From Leptospira mtsangambouensis (GTDB lineage: Bacteria; Spirochaetota; Leptospiria; Leptospirales; Leptospiraceae): DNA of 64,000 nt. The stretch is taken from NCBI RefSeq assembly GCF_004770475.1, contig NZ_RQHK01000017.1:992001-1056000 (forward strand), given 5' to 3'. Below are positions 27,495 through 37,047 of the stretch, in pieces. The first letter of the stretch is position 1. The number at the start of each line of letters is the position of its first letter. Below the pieces are notes generated by a model, which saw nothing but the letters and a program-made list of their open reading frames with translations, made no database searches and was not told where the DNA came from. Both the position numbers and the translations under genes were made by a program.

Positions 27495-28774
27495 AAAAAT
27501 CTTCCTTCCAAGATCGATTTAAACTTGATGATGAGGTGATGAAAATTTCACGAATTTGCCTCGTTGTTTTTTTTACTTTTATCGGTTTTGGAATTTTTGC
27601 ACCCATTGACGAATTAGGATTGTATGATCCTAAATGGATTCGTGTTTTACATGCTTCGGTTACTTTAAGTTTTTTTATTGCCACTTACTTTTCTGATAGG
27701 GTACGGAATCAAATCCAACCCATTATGCTTTTTTTCTTTTATACGATGAGTGCTCATTCTCTCGTTCTTTTGTATTGGAATTCACTTTACATTGGTTATC
27801 TGGTCGGAATGATTTTGGTTTTATCTTGTATTGGAGTGAGTTTTGTTGATCGCCGGTCTCTTGTTTCTTATTTGGGGACAGTAACTTCTGCAGGGATTGT
27901 CATTGGAATTTATACAAAAGAACCACAAGTGGATTTACCTCTTTACCTTTCGTCTATCATCACACCGGCTCTTGTATCCTATCTCACGCTAAACATTCGC
28001 CTTAGCTCTGTTGAAAAACTAAGAATTTCAGAATCCAAACTCAAAGGATTTCAGGATCGTATGTTAAACGAACTTGAAATGGCAAACGAAACTCAATCCA
28101 ATTTAGTCACTACCGAGTGGCCTAAAACAAAAGGAATTCGCCTACATTCTTTTTTTAGGTCATTTGGCCAAGTCGGTGGGGATGCCATTAGTTATTTGCA
28201 AAGAGAAGACGGCAAATTAGCACTTTTTTTTGCAGATGTGTCTGGGCATGGAATTGCTTCGGCAATGGTTTCTGCGATGGCTGTCCTTGCTTTTAAAATT
28301 CACGGAAATCAAAATGAACCATCCGTTTGTTTGAGGTCAATTCATAGCGACTTGCAAGAGTTAGTTCCCAATAATCATATCAGCGCTTGTGTGCTCTTTG
28401 TTGATACAAATACAAAAGAAATTCAGTATTCCATTGCTGGCCATCCACCTCTCATCCGAATCGAAAAGGAAACAGGTCCAAAGTTTATGGAAGGAATGGG
28501 AACTTTGATTGTTTCCTTTTTAAAGCCTAATTTAAAAGATTTTACAATCACACCAAATTCGGGAGACCGTATTTTACTCTATTCCGACGGAATTTTAGAA
28601 GTTTTTGATGAGGCCGGTGAGATTTACGGAGACGAACATTTGTTTACATCCATAAAAAATCATTCTGACAAAAAAGGTGAAGAATTTTTGAATGCTCTAT
28701 ATGAGGACTCCATGTCATTTTCGGCAAAACGAATTTCCGACGATATGAGTATGTTACTTTTGGAAATTTTATGA
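27491..28774 (+). CDS. Membrane-bound SpoIIE/RsbU-type serine phosphatase
   Basis: A 427-residue protein. The N-terminal half has about six hydrophobic segments (residues about 20-175), then a short coiled coil (SSVEKLRISESKLKGFQDRM), and then the PP2C-like SpoIIE domain: FGQVGGDAISYL, LALFFADVSGHGIASAMVSAM with a metal-binding Asp, CVLFVDTNTKEIQYSIAGHPPLIRI, and RILLYSDGILEVFD with another. GGDAI replaces the more common GGDYYD. It would dephosphorylate a STAS-type antagonist in response to a membrane-sensed signal. It overlaps both neighbours by 4 bases, linking it to an LPS-transport permease. Confidence 0.87.
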   Translation: MKKSSFQDRFKLDDEVMKISRICLVVFFTFIGFGIFAPIDELGLYDPKWIRVLHASVTLSFFIATYFSDRVRNQIQPIMLFFFYTMSAHSLVLLYWNSLYIGYLVGMILVLSCIGVSFVDRRSLVSYLGTVTSAGIVIGIYTKEPQVDLPLYLSSIITPALVSYLTLNIRLSSVEKLRISESKLKGFQDRMLNELEMANETQSNLVTTEWPKTKGIRLHSFFRSFGQVGGDAISYLQREDGKLALFFADVSGHGIASAMVSAMAVLAFKIHGNQNEPSVCLRSIHSDLQELVPNNHISACVLFVDTNTKEIQYSIAGHPPLIRIEKETGPKFMEGMGTLIVSFLKPNLKDFTITPNSGDRILLYSDGILEVFDEAGEIYGDEHLFTSIKNHSDKKGEEFLNALYEDSMSFSAKRISDDMSMLLLEIL

Positions 28775-29907
28775 ATTTGTTGTTAACTCCATTTTTCTGG
28801 TTCAAAAGAGAATTTATCCCTTTTCGAACATTAGACCGCTATTTATTTTTAGATTTTTTCAAAACCTTTATTGGTACTCTCATCATGTTAACATCTATGA
28901 TTGTGATTTATAAATTCACAGATGTGATGAAGTATTTAGTTTCTTCCAAGGTAAACCAAGTGCATGTATATTTGCATGTTTTGTATTCCTTGCCGTCCAT
29001 GGTGGATCAAGTAGTTGCACCTGCTTTGATGTTTTCTGTTTGTTTTGTAATCGGTCAGTTTAGTGTAAACAAAGAGCTTGTTGCCATGATGGTGGCAGGA
29101 GTATCATTTATTCGTATCATCACACCCATTTTATTCTTTGGGATTTCCATGTGGCTCATTATGACTTTGTTCGGACAAACCGTGGTGATCCCCGCCAACA
29201 AAAGAGCCCAAATTGAATATAGCATTATGGCAAAGGGTTCCAATCGGTTGATAGATTTTGTCTACCAATTGCATATCAAAGGCAAAAAAGGATTCTATTA
29301 CGTCTATTGGATCGATGAAAAAGATAATACTGTCAAAGGTGGATTCAATTATATTGAAATCACTCCCGATGGGCATCCTACGTACACAGTATCTTCTCAA
29401 AAGGCAAAATTCATTCCATCTCCTCATAGTTGGGTTTTGTATGATGCAGAAGAAGTTCGTTTCAATGAAAACTTAGAACTTGTTTCTAGAACAAAATACG
29501 CTGAAAAAACTTACGACTTCCCAGAGGATTTAGCTTATTTTTCCAAACCCATACGAAACCCAGAAGAGATGAATTTTTTTGAATTGGCTGATGAAATTGA
29601 ATCAAGGATCACCAAAGGGATTCCTTTTCGAAATGTCATCATCCAACAACATATGGCATTTGCGATGCCGCTCATGTCTTTTGTGGTTGTCACACTCGGC
29701 GCACTTGCTGGAGCCATCACGAAACGTTCTGCAGGTGTTGCCAGTCTTGGTCTTACCATAGCAGTTGTTTTGTTGTATTATATTTTGAATTCGACTGCCA
29801 AAACTTTAGCAGAAAATGGCGCCCTTCCCATTTGGATTGGAATGTGGATGACACCAGTGATTTTTACTTCTGCAGCATATTACTTGTATAGAAAAATGAA
29901 TATATAA
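28771..29907 (+). CDS. LptF/LptG-family LPS export permease
   Basis: A 378-residue protein with the YjgP/YjgQ layout: three membrane helices at the N-terminus (from LDRYLFLDFFKTFIGTLIML), a soluble domain of about 160 residues with beta-jellyroll character (residues about 140-290), and three helices at the C-terminus (FAMPLMSFVVVTLGALAGAI and following). With the LptB ATPase it would lift lipopolysaccharide from the inner membrane. I cannot separate LptF from LptG by eye. It is the last gene of the run beginning at 23620; only one permease is present here, so its partner is elsewhere. Confidence 0.88.
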   Translation: MNLLLTPFFWFKREFIPFRTLDRYLFLDFFKTFIGTLIMLTSMIVIYKFTDVMKYLVSSKVNQVHVYLHVLYSLPSMVDQVVAPALMFSVCFVIGQFSVNKELVAMMVAGVSFIRIITPILFFGISMWLIMTLFGQTVVIPANKRAQIEYSIMAKGSNRLIDFVYQLHIKGKKGFYYVYWIDEKDNTVKGGFNYIEITPDGHPTYTVSSQKAKFIPSPHSWVLYDAEEVRFNENLELVSRTKYAEKTYDFPEDLAYFSKPIRNPEEMNFFELADEIESRITKGIPFRNVIIQQHMAFAMPLMSFVVVTLGALAGAITKRSAGVASLGLTIAVVLLYYILNSTAKTLAENGALPIWIGMWMTPVIFTSAAYYLYRKMNI

Positions 29908-29969
29908 TTCGTTTGTATACTCTTGTGGGTTTTTGCTACTAGGTTGCAATGTTTCATACTTTAGGGTAT

Positions 29970-30010
29970 AAAAAACCCAAACAAGAATGATGGAACATTT
30001 TTGTTTGGGT
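29970..30010 (-). terminator. Rho-independent terminator for the DprE1-like operon
   Basis: On the minus strand the 9-bp stem ACCCAAACA (30010-30002) / TGTTTGGGT (29983-29975) is followed by a run of five to six T's, 14 bases beyond the stop of the minus-strand oxidoreductase. On the plus strand there is no T tract, so it serves mainly the minus strand. Confidence 0.8.
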
Positions 30011-30023
30011 CATGGTTAAAAAC

Positions 30024-31469
30024 TTAGCTTTCTGTTAAAAAAACTCGTTTGTAAAGATCGGTTTGTAAAATTCCTTTTGGATCATATTTTTTCTTCAAAG
30101 AGTAAAATCTTTTGAGATTGTCTTTTGGAAAATAGGATTCCATCACTCGTTTGCGAAGGGTGGAGTCTTTTGCAAAATAAAATCTTCCTTTGTGTTTTAA
30201 AACAATTTCATCCATCTCTTTACAAAGTGCCCAAAGTTTTTCTCTGTTACCTTTCGTGACTGGAAAGTCCATGGCCATAGAAAATCCATCCACAGCGTGA
30301 GTGAGTAAAAACGGATCTGGTTTGTGTTTTTTAAAAACAGATAGGTAGTTTACAATTCCACGTTCTTGGCAAATGGTAAAAATTTCACGAAACGCTTGTT
30401 TGGCGTTTTCTTTTGGGATGAACACTTGGTATTGGATCATTGCACCTGGTTTGTAAACAAACTTCCAATTGGGAACATAGTCCAAAAGGAATGCATATTC
30501 TGCATGGCCTTGGTAATAGGCTTTATTGTTTACGAGAATGCTCGCAATACATTTTGCCAAATTGATCAGCCTCATGCCCAAATGAAAACTAAAAGGACGC
30601 ATCAGGATCCACATCCACTTTTTCGGGATGACATAGAAGAGGCGAGAAGGGAGGTGTTGTCTTTCGAGTAAACAGTTGCCAGGAAAGTCAGGGTCTTCAC
30701 CTTCTTTTAGGTTGGTGGCTTTATGAATTTGCCCTCGACCCAAAGATTTTCCCGAAGCAAAGGCATCAATCCAACCAACTAAATAATCAGAAGTTTTATA
30801 ATGTTCTTCGAAATAAGCGAACAATTCATCAAAGTTTCTGACATACACTGGATCAATTTTCATTTTTCCGGCATAAATTGGTTTCATTTTAATTTGGACT
30901 GTCAAAAAACAACCTAACATCCCGAAGCCGGAAATCGCAGAATAAAACAAATCTGTATTTTTTTTAGGAGAACAAACTAAAATATCTCCCTTGGCAGTAA
31001 GAAAGGTAAATTCTTTGATATGTTCACCAATCGTTCCTACTTTGAAGTTGTTTTTTCCATGTATGTTCATGGAAAGAGCACCACCAAGTGTTGGCATCAT
31101 AGTTCCCGAAACAACGGGTGGCCAAAAACCATTTTCAATTCCCGTTTCCCAAAGGTCTTTGATCCTTGCTCCTGATTGAACTGTCATCACACCAGTTTTC
31201 AGGTTAAAATCCAAAACTTTATTAAAATGAGTTAGATCTAAAACAACTCCGTCCGTGTTAGTTGATGCATCACCATAACTACAACCACCGCCGCGTAACG
31301 CAACTTTGGTGCCTGTTTGGTTGGCCCAAACGAAAAGTTCTTTGATTTCTTCTTCCGTTTCCGGACGAAATACAGGAGATAAAGAAAAAGAACTCATACC
31401 CCATGCTTCCACTTTTTCCTTTTTAGGAACTTTAATCTCAGGAATGGATTTTGTTTTTTTTGCGACCAT
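30024..31469 (-). CDS. DprE1-like FAD-dependent oxidoreductase
   Basis: A 481-residue VAO/PCMH-type flavoenzyme very like mycobacterial decaprenylphosphoryl-ribose 2'-oxidase. [22 protein letters not shown] (about 59-80), [22 protein letters not shown] (121-142, with His137 matching the conserved His near the flavin), [15 protein letters not shown] (341-352) and YFAKDST (431-437, Lys434 matching DprE1 Lys418) are all conserved. In [10 protein letters not shown], Ala399 sits where DprE1 has Cys387, the residue attacked by benzothiazinone drugs. The C-terminus [14 protein letters not shown] also agrees. The next gene upstream encodes a DprE2-like reductase, 1 base away. The substrate, probably a polyprenyl-linked sugar, is inference. 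Confidence 0.82.
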   Translation of the reverse strand: MVAKKTKSIPEIKVPKKEKVEAWGMSSFSLSPVFRPETEEEIKELFVWANQTGTKVALRGGGCSYGDASTNTDGVVLDLTHFNKVLDFNLKTGVMTVQSGARIKDLWETGIENGFWPPVVSGTMMPTLGGALSMNIHGKNNFKVGTIGEHIKEFTFLTAKGDILVCSPKKNTDLFYSAISGFGMLGCFLTVQIKMKPIYAGKMKIDPVYVRNFDELFAYFEEHYKTSDYLVGWIDAFASGKSLGRGQIHKATNLKEGEDPDFPGNCLLERQHLPSRLFYVIPKKWMWILMRPFSFHLGMRLINLAKCIASILVNNKAYYQGHAEYAFLLDYVPNWKFVYKPGAMIQYQVFIPKENAKQAFREIFTICQERGIVNYLSVFKKHKPDPFLLTHAVDGFSMAMDFPVTKGNREKLWALCKEMDEIVLKHKGRFYFAKDSTLRKRVMESYFPKDNLKRFYSLKKKYDPKGILQTDLYKRVFLTES

Positions 31470-31470
31470 G

Positions 31471-32223
31471 TTATATACTCAGTTTTTTAAAAATGAAATT
31501 GGGAATGTTGCGAATGATAAGCCCTACAAGTGCCCAGATCCCTGGGACAAATGCTTCATCTTTTCCTCGAGCAACGATGTTACGAATTCTCTCAGCCGCT
31601 TCTTCTGCGGTGATTGCTTTTAGTAATCCTTTTTCTGGGAGTTTGAGTCCCTTTGTCATTTCTGTAATGACGAAGCCTGGTTTAATCGTTGTTACTTGGA
31701 CATTGGATTCAGACAAACGATTGCGAAGTGCTTCCAAATACGTGTTAAGGGCTGCTTTGGATGTATTGTAAACAGGATTTCCTTTTCGGCCACGTTCCCC
31801 TGCTATGGAAGAGATTCCGATAATTTTCCCTGACTTTTGTTTGGTAAAATAAGTAGCAGCCGGATTTAAAAATGCAACAGCACCTAAGATGTTTACATTT
31901 AGCATTTCAAGATCTTTGGTTGTATTGTATTCGTTAGGAGAAATTTCGGGCATCACTCCAGAAGCAAAATACACTTCGTCCAATCCCCCAAGGAGAGAGA
32001 CTGCTTTCCCAAATGTTTTTTCCGCTGTGGAAAATTTTGTCACATCAAATGGCAAAGGGAAGGCCCTTTTTTCTTTGGATGAATTTGCTTTTTTGGCAAT
32101 GGACTCTAAGGGTTTTTCCCTTCTAGCCAAAAGGACCACGGAATTTCCTGCGTTCAATTCTGCTTCAGCAATGGCTTTTCCGATCCCACTCGAGGCACCG
32201 ACGATGATTATTTTTTTCCCCAT
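31471..32223 (-). CDS. DprE2-like short-chain dehydrogenase/reductase
   Basis: A 250-residue classical [15 protein letters not shown] (residues 9-20) binds the nucleotide, [23 protein letters not shown] holds the catalytic Ser138/139, Tyr152 and Lys156, and KPGFV follows. The SSIAGER segment and the C-terminal [13 protein letters not shown] resemble mycobacterial DprE2 (RHIPRSIFRRLPI, from memory). In DprE2 this enzyme reduces the 2-keto intermediate made by DprE1, completing a 2'-epimerisation. The two genes are adjacent and in the same orientation, which strengthens the pairing. It lies next to, but divergent from, the NYN/MBOAT genes. Confidence 0.8.
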   Translation of the reverse strand: MGKKIIIVGASSGIGKAIAEAELNAGNSVVLLARREKPLESIAKKANSSKEKRAFPLPFDVTKFSTAEKTFGKAVSLLGGLDEVYFASGVMPEISPNEYNTTKDLEMLNVNILGAVAFLNPAATYFTKQKSGKIIGISSIAGERGRKGNPVYNTSKAALNTYLEALRNRLSESNVQVTTIKPGFVITEMTKGLKLPEKGLLKAITAEEAAERIRNIVARGKDEAFVPGIWALVGLIIRNIPNFIFKKLSI

Positions 32224-32274
32224 GTTTACGTTTTTTTGGTTTAATCGAATCTGGCAAGTGGTTTCAATAGGGTT

Positions 32275-32775
32275 GTGCCCGTAAATGAGAGAATCCTGAT
32301 CGACGGGATGAATCTAATGTATAAATTTCCTGATTTGGCTTTTTGTTTGGGGGAATACCGCTTACAAGATGCCCGGGACGGGTTACTTGCCCATTTAAAA
32401 CGATTCTATTCAGAGAAGAAACAGACGAAAGTTCTCGTCTTTTTTGACGGTAAGAAGGATTTTACATCCGATTGTTATTCGGAAGAAATGGGGGATTTTT
32501 CCCTTCATTACAGTCATGAAAAAAAAGCTGATGAACTCATCATCGGATATCTGAACTTATGTCCAGTACCTTCACAATGTTTGGTGGTATCTTCCGATAA
32601 AGAGATCATTAGTTTTGCAAGAAGGCTTCGGGCCAAACGAATGACTTCGGAAGAATTTTATGCAGAATGGCTGAAAAGGGAAACCGAAGAGGACGAAACG
32701 GAATTTAACCACCTGAAAGAAGGATTGACACCAAGTTCAGAAACCGATTACTGGGAGAGACAATTCCTTCCTTGA
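32275..32775 (+). CDS. NYN-domain (YacP-like) putative ribonuclease
   Basis: A 166-residue PIN-like protein. RILIDGMNLMYKFPDL gives the first conserved Asp, KVLVFFDGKKDFTS and ADELIIGYLNL the next acidic residues, and SQCLVVSSDKEIISFARR the D of the SSDxxI motif; these are the four-acid arrangement of NYN/YacP nucleases. The C-terminal tail ends DYWERQFLP. The start is GTG at 32275. The MBOAT gene begins 1 base after the stop. A role in RNA processing or decay is inferred from the fold. Confidence 0.72.
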   Translation: MPVNERILIDGMNLMYKFPDLAFCLGEYRLQDARDGLLAHLKRFYSEKKQTKVLVFFDGKKDFTSDCYSEEMGDFSLHYSHEKKADELIIGYLNLCPVPSQCLVVSSDKEIISFARRLRAKRMTSEEFYAEWLKRETEEDETEFNHLKEGLTPSSETDYWERQFLP

Positions 32776-32776
32776 T

Positions 32777-34255
32777 ATGTTGTTCAACTCAATCCCATTT
32801 TTAATCTTTTTTTCCGTTGTTTATTTGCTCTATTGGGCCATCCCAAAAGAGGTTAGAAAGTATTTCCTGTTACTTTCGGGAATCTGCTTTTATGCTTATT
32901 TTTCAATAGCTCTAACAGTTCATTTTCTAATCGTTATCGGTATCAATTATCTTCTGTATCGCAAAATCAAGGAAAGCCCAACAAAGTTCTGGATTGGTTT
33001 TACAGTTACAATCAATCTTATCAACTTAGGTTTTTTTAAATATATTTATTTTTTCAGTAAGGTTCTTGCTGATCTAACAAACTATCCGTTCTTTAAACAA
33101 GTTCCTGACCTCATTCACATTGCATTACCACTAGCGATCAGTTTTTATACCTTTCAAGTCATTGCGGCTGCTGTAGACACTTACCGTGATTCATCAAAAC
33201 CATTGGTTCGAGTAGAAGATTATTTCCTATTTGTTGCATTTTTTCCTGTACTCATCGCCGGGCCTATCATGCGGATGTCTGATTTTTTTCCAAACCTGGA
33301 CAAACTGACTCCTAGTAAAGAAAAGATGTACCGTGCTTCCTATTTACTCATGTCTGGACTTGTGAAAAAAGTTCTCGTGGCAGATCCAATGTCACTCACA
33401 ATCTCGCCGGTGTTTGGTTCTCCAGCAGAGTATGACTCTTTTTCTTTGTTCATCGCCGGTGTCTGTTATGCGATCCAAGTATACAGTGATTTTTCTGGAC
33501 TCACCGATATGGCAAGGTCTGTCGCTTTGTATTTGGGCTTTGAAACACCAGAAAACTTCAAAGCACCTTTTTTCTCCACATCAGGAAGAGAACTTTGGAA
33601 ACGTTGGCACATTACTCTTTCTTTTTGGTTAAGAGATTATATTTATTTTCCATTGGGTGGTTCACGAAAAGGGGAACTTCGCACATATTTAAACTTAATC
33701 ATCATTATGACGCTCGGTGGTTTTTGGCATGGTGCGGATTATACTTTTATTTGTTGGGGTTTTTATTGGGGGGTGATTCTTGCTGGAGAAAGGTATTTAG
33801 AAGATAATCTTGGTTGGAAGCTTACGCCTCAAAAAAACAAACTTCTCATCGTGATCAAAGCATTGATAGTTTTTGTTTTGTTTTCAATTTCAGGACTTAT
33901 GTTTCGTTCGAACAATGCAACCAATATGGTGGAACACTTCCATGGAATTTTTACTCACTTTTCACATAGTTTAGAAGTTATGTTTGTTGGTGATTCGAAT
34001 CAGTGGTTGGTTTCGGCAACTTCCCTTTTAGGGAATGGTTCTTCTTTTCGGTTCCAACATATTGAAAACCTAGAACGAATTTTTTATACTTCTATTGCCT
34101 TATTGTTTTTTCATCACATTCAATATGTTCCAGAGTTTTGGGATCGTATTCGCAAACATGATGTATGGCTTGTTCCCGTGCTTGGCATTGTCACTATTTT
34201 TCTCCTGGCTACTCTCTCCCAAGATGGCGGAGAATTTATCTATTATCGTTTTTAG
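32777..34255 (+). CDS. MBOAT-family O-acyltransferase (AlgI-like)
   Basis: A 492-residue polytopic membrane protein with about ten hydrophobic segments. It begins MLFNSIPFLIFFSVVYLLYWAIP, typical of AlgI/PatA/DltB-type MBOAT proteins. LPLAISFYTFQVIAAAVDTYR, FVAFFPVLIAGPIMR and SDFSGLTDMARSVALYLGFETPENFKAPF are family signatures, and FWHGADYTFICWGFYWG carries the catalytic His. It would move an acyl group (usually acetyl) across the inner membrane for transfer to an extracellular polymer. The GNSR/GDAGH-like protein encoded just downstream is its likely partner. Substrate unknown. Confidence 0.92.
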   Translation: MLFNSIPFLIFFSVVYLLYWAIPKEVRKYFLLLSGICFYAYFSIALTVHFLIVIGINYLLYRKIKESPTKFWIGFTVTINLINLGFFKYIYFFSKVLADLTNYPFFKQVPDLIHIALPLAISFYTFQVIAAAVDTYRDSSKPLVRVEDYFLFVAFFPVLIAGPIMRMSDFFPNLDKLTPSKEKMYRASYLLMSGLVKKVLVADPMSLTISPVFGSPAEYDSFSLFIAGVCYAIQVYSDFSGLTDMARSVALYLGFETPENFKAPFFSTSGRELWKRWHITLSFWLRDYIYFPLGGSRKGELRTYLNLIIIMTLGGFWHGADYTFICWGFYWGVILAGERYLEDNLGWKLTPQKNKLLIVIKALIVFVLFSISGLMFRSNNATNMVEHFHGIFTHFSHSLEVMFVGDSNQWLVSATSLLGNGSSFRFQHIENLERIFYTSIALLFFHHIQYVPEFWDRIRKHDVWLVPVLGIVTIFLLATLSQDGGEFIYYRF

Positions 34256-34263
34256 GAGACATT

Positions 34264-35361
34264 GTGGATTTAATTCGTAACAGATATTTGTTTGTCCCTT
34301 TTTTAGTTGTTTTTCTTACTTTTTGTCTAGATAAATTATTACTTCTCGAAAACGTACATACTTATTTTTCAAAGTCACTTTCTGATATAAATTACATACA
34401 GAAACATCAGTTGTATGAGGATTTGAAAGTTTATTTAGCAAACAAAGACCGAGATAAAGTTTTAGTTTACTTTGGAAATTCCCGCGCTTTGTTGTTTGAT
34501 AACGAATACATTCATAAAAAATATCCAGGTTGGGTCATGTTTAATTTTTCAGTCCCTGGCGGAAAACCTGATTATGTATTGCAATGGATGGAAGTGTTTC
34601 ACAAAGACAATGTAAAACCAGATTTCTTTTTATTCGATCATTCCGTTGAAATGTACAATTCTTCTGCCACATTAAAAGTGGATGAAACTTTGACAAATGG
34701 ATTGAATGTATCTTTTGTATTAAAACATTTTTCTCTTTTTTCGACAGATGATATTTCGACTCTAATCGCCAAGCGAATGTTCCGTGCATATCAATACCGG
34801 CCTAAATTAGAAGTGATCTTAGCTCGGGCCAAAAACAAAGAAGCATTTTTATATCCCTATCGTGAGTTGCGTAATAGTTTAATGGCAAATTTGAACAAAG
34901 GAAAAGGATCGGCGATGACTCCGGGAACTCACCAGTCTGTGTTACCGCCGGAGTTATTAAAAAAATCTGCTATCGGAGATTTTCATTCTTATTTAGTACC
35001 GTTCCATTTTTCAGATCAGGTATTAAATTTTACAAACCAATCATTGGAGTTAGCAAAAGAACTAGGAGTTCCTTCTGCCGTCATTTGGGTTCGATTATCG
35101 TTGCCTTATATGGACCACATTCGCAATCTAAAAGTTTCTGTAGGCAATGGCAAAGAGGACACTGTGTATCATGATTGGTATCCAAGAATGATCGAATACC
35201 ATAAACAAAATGGAGTTCCGTTTTGGAATATGAATGATGACACAAATTATACCTGCAACAATTTTAGTGATGCAGGCCATATGTCACCGACTTGTTACGA
35301 TGAGTATACGGATTTTATTTTTAAGAATTTAATTCAGTCCTTTGTGAAAGGTGCTCGATAG
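34264..35361 (+). CDS. DUF1574-type SGNH-like partner of MBOAT acyltransferase
   Basis: A 365-residue protein with an N-terminal membrane anchor (RYLFVPFLVVFLTFCLDKLLL) and a periplasmic SGNH-hydrolase-like domain. YFGNSRALLFDNEY supplies the GxS-type block with the nucleophile Ser, and FSDAGHMSPTCYDEYTDFIF the C-terminal Asp/His block (D..H). This layout recalls AlgJ/AlgX-type acetyltransferases that work with MBOAT proteins; the DUF1574 label is from memory of Leptospira annotations. The GTG at 34264 is chosen because AGGAG (34252-34256) lies upstream and the anchor begins there; the longer frame start at 34165 is inside the MBOAT gene. Its last 28 bases overlap a convergent gene. Confidence 0.72.
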   Translation: MDLIRNRYLFVPFLVVFLTFCLDKLLLLENVHTYFSKSLSDINYIQKHQLYEDLKVYLANKDRDKVLVYFGNSRALLFDNEYIHKKYPGWVMFNFSVPGGKPDYVLQWMEVFHKDNVKPDFFLFDHSVEMYNSSATLKVDETLTNGLNVSFVLKHFSLFSTDDISTLIAKRMFRAYQYRPKLEVILARAKNKEAFLYPYRELRNSLMANLNKGKGSAMTPGTHQSVLPPELLKKSAIGDFHSYLVPFHFSDQVLNFTNQSLELAKELGVPSAVIWVRLSLPYMDHIRNLKVSVGNGKEDTVYHDWYPRMIEYHKQNGVPFWNMNDDTNYTCNNFSDAGHMSPTCYDEYTDFIFKNLIQSFVKGAR

Positions 35362-35930
35362 AATTCAGTTCGATTCTGAACATCATTGGGTGAAAGTTTT
35401 TCCGGGTCTGTCGGATTGGGTTTTGTAGGATTTTGTGGTTGAGGTTTGGTACTATTTTCCTTATCCACTGAATATCCATAATAATAACCATGAACAATTT
35501 CTACTACTGAGACATGAGTATCAGAGTTTAGATTTTGGATTTCTACCGTGATTTCTTCTGGTGGAGCCAATAGTTCAAAAACCCATTGGGTTTCTCCTTC
35601 GATCTTTTCTTTTCTCAAAATAGTTGGGTTTTCGTTTTGTCCATTTCCTGAATATACAGTGAGAACCCATTCTTTTAATTTTCCATCAGTGGCCACACCA
35701 ATGCCAATGGATTGAGGAGATGTTTCTCCAGCTTTTAGATCAAATCGAATGGCACCACCTTTGGAAACAGCACCATAAAGTCTTTTTTTAGAAAGAGTAG
35801 GATAAAGGGCCAAATCTTGAATTCTTGTTGTGACTTCTTTCACATTTTGGCTCAGAACGGATGGTTCGGAATGTAGGGCCTGCATTGCGACCAAAGTAAT
35901 TCCAACCGATGTTATCAAAGAATATCTCAT
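35334..35930 (-). CDS. Exported protein of unknown function
   Basis: A 198-residue protein with a signal peptide (MRYSLITSVGITLVAMQALHS), a beta-rich middle containing GGAIRFDLKAGE, WVLTVYSGNGQNENPTI and EITVEIQNLNSDTHVSVVEIVHGYYYG, and a disordered Pro/Asn-rich tail (residues about 165-190). No family recognised. It is 52 bases downstream of the 354-residue gene on the same strand and may be the last gene of the cyclase/FecR run. Its 3' end overlaps the convergent DUF1574-like gene by 28 bases. Confidence 0.55.
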   Translation of the reverse strand: MRYSLITSVGITLVAMQALHSEPSVLSQNVKEVTTRIQDLALYPTLSKKRLYGAVSKGGAIRFDLKAGETSPQSIGIGVATDGKLKEWVLTVYSGNGQNENPTILRKEKIEGETQWVFELLAPPEEITVEIQNLNSDTHVSVVEIVHGYYYGYSVDKENSTKPQPQNPTKPNPTDPEKLSPNDVQNRTEFYRAPFTKD

Positions 35931-35982
35931 TCTCCTAATAGGACTAAAAAAAGCGATTCCTTACAAGCAAAAGAATAGGAAA

Positions 35983-37047
35983 TTACCTAGAACAACTTCG
36001 AAATTTAGTCAATTCTTGGAGTAATGATTGGCGTTCATCCGGATCTAGATTGATTCGATTTTTCCATTGTAGTTCCATCCGTTCGAAAGCGGGTCGGAAT
36101 TTAGGTGAACAGTTTTTGCTAAAGTACAAATATGCGCTTGTTCGATCCGATTCATTTTCACTGATCAATTTATAAAATTCAAATACAGATAAATTGTCTT
36201 CGCTAGAAAAATTTAATATAACATAGGTTTTGTGGCATTCACTTAATGTCAATGCTGGAACTTTTGTGTTTTTACAATTGATTGCAACATCAGATTCTAA
36301 AAATGCTAACATCTCTTCATAAGTAAAATCTCGAAATGGTTTGCCTTTCGGAACGGATACTTTTGTTTTTTTGATTCCAGAATTGTCTTTTGTTGTTAAA
36401 GATAGAGATGACTTTGATTCATCGTTAGAATCGGTTCCTGAATTGTGTTTTGGATCTTCTACCTTAACAAAATTAGTAACTACTTTTGGTTTTTGGTAAG
36501 GGTTGGTGACTGTCAAATCATACGGCCCAGTTTTTGCATCCGTAGTATCAACTTTCAGATCAATTCTTTCAGGTGATTTTACTTCTTTACTAAGGATAGG
36601 AAGAGACTCTTCTTTTTTTGTCAGATCCACTTTCGTCGCATCTAAAAAATGTTCCCCTTCAATTGTTATGTTTGAAATGGTTTTTTCTTCTTTAGATTCT
36701 GATTTTGGAAGGATGATGGGTTTTTCATCTTCAATCACAACTTTTGGTGGTTCAGAAATTATGACTTCTAAATCTTTCCATGCCGACCAAACTGCTGGTT
36801 TTTTAAAGAGGTTTAAAGGAGCAGTGCGGACAAGATAAACACCTGATGGAAGTTCTTCAATGGAGTGGAATGGTGTTTCGATTTTTTTATCGATCACAAC
36901 TTTTCCGGTTTTTTCTTTGATTTGGATTTGGTAACCATTTGCTTCGGGAATTGGTTTCCAAGCGATAAGTTTAGTCCCGTCTTGTGCTCCAATGGAAAAA
37001 GATACAAACCAAAAGATAATGATAAAATGTTTTATGTTTAGTTTCAT
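35983..37047 (-). CDS. Exported protein in cyclase/FecR operon
   Basis: A 354-residue protein with a signal peptide (MKLNIKHFIIIFWFVSFSIGAQ). Residues 25-100 look like one fibronectin/Ig-like domain (LIAWKPIPEANGYQIQIKEK, ...YLVRTAPLN...VWSAWKDLEV) similar to those in the neighbouring FecR protein. A charged linker follows, then an IPT/TIG-like segment (NITIEGEHFLDATKVDL...YDLTVTNPYQKPKVVTNFV). The C-terminal 140 residues contain several Cys and no recognised motif. It overlaps the FecR gene by 4 bases, so the two are translationally coupled. Function unknown; a partner of the FecR protein is likely. Confidence 0.6.
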   Translation of the reverse strand: MKLNIKHFIIIFWFVSFSIGAQDGTKLIAWKPIPEANGYQIQIKEKTGKVVIDKKIETPFHSIEELPSGVYLVRTAPLNLFKKPAVWSAWKDLEVIISEPPKVVIEDEKPIILPKSESKEEKTISNITIEGEHFLDATKVDLTKKEESLPILSKEVKSPERIDLKVDTTDAKTGPYDLTVTNPYQKPKVVTNFVKVEDPKHNSGTDSNDESKSSLSLTTKDNSGIKKTKVSVPKGKPFRDFTYEEMLAFLESDVAINCKNTKVPALTLSECHKTYVILNFSSEDNLSVFEFYKLISENESDRTSAYLYFSKNCSPKFRPAFERMELQWKNRINLDPDERQSLLQELTKFRSCSR

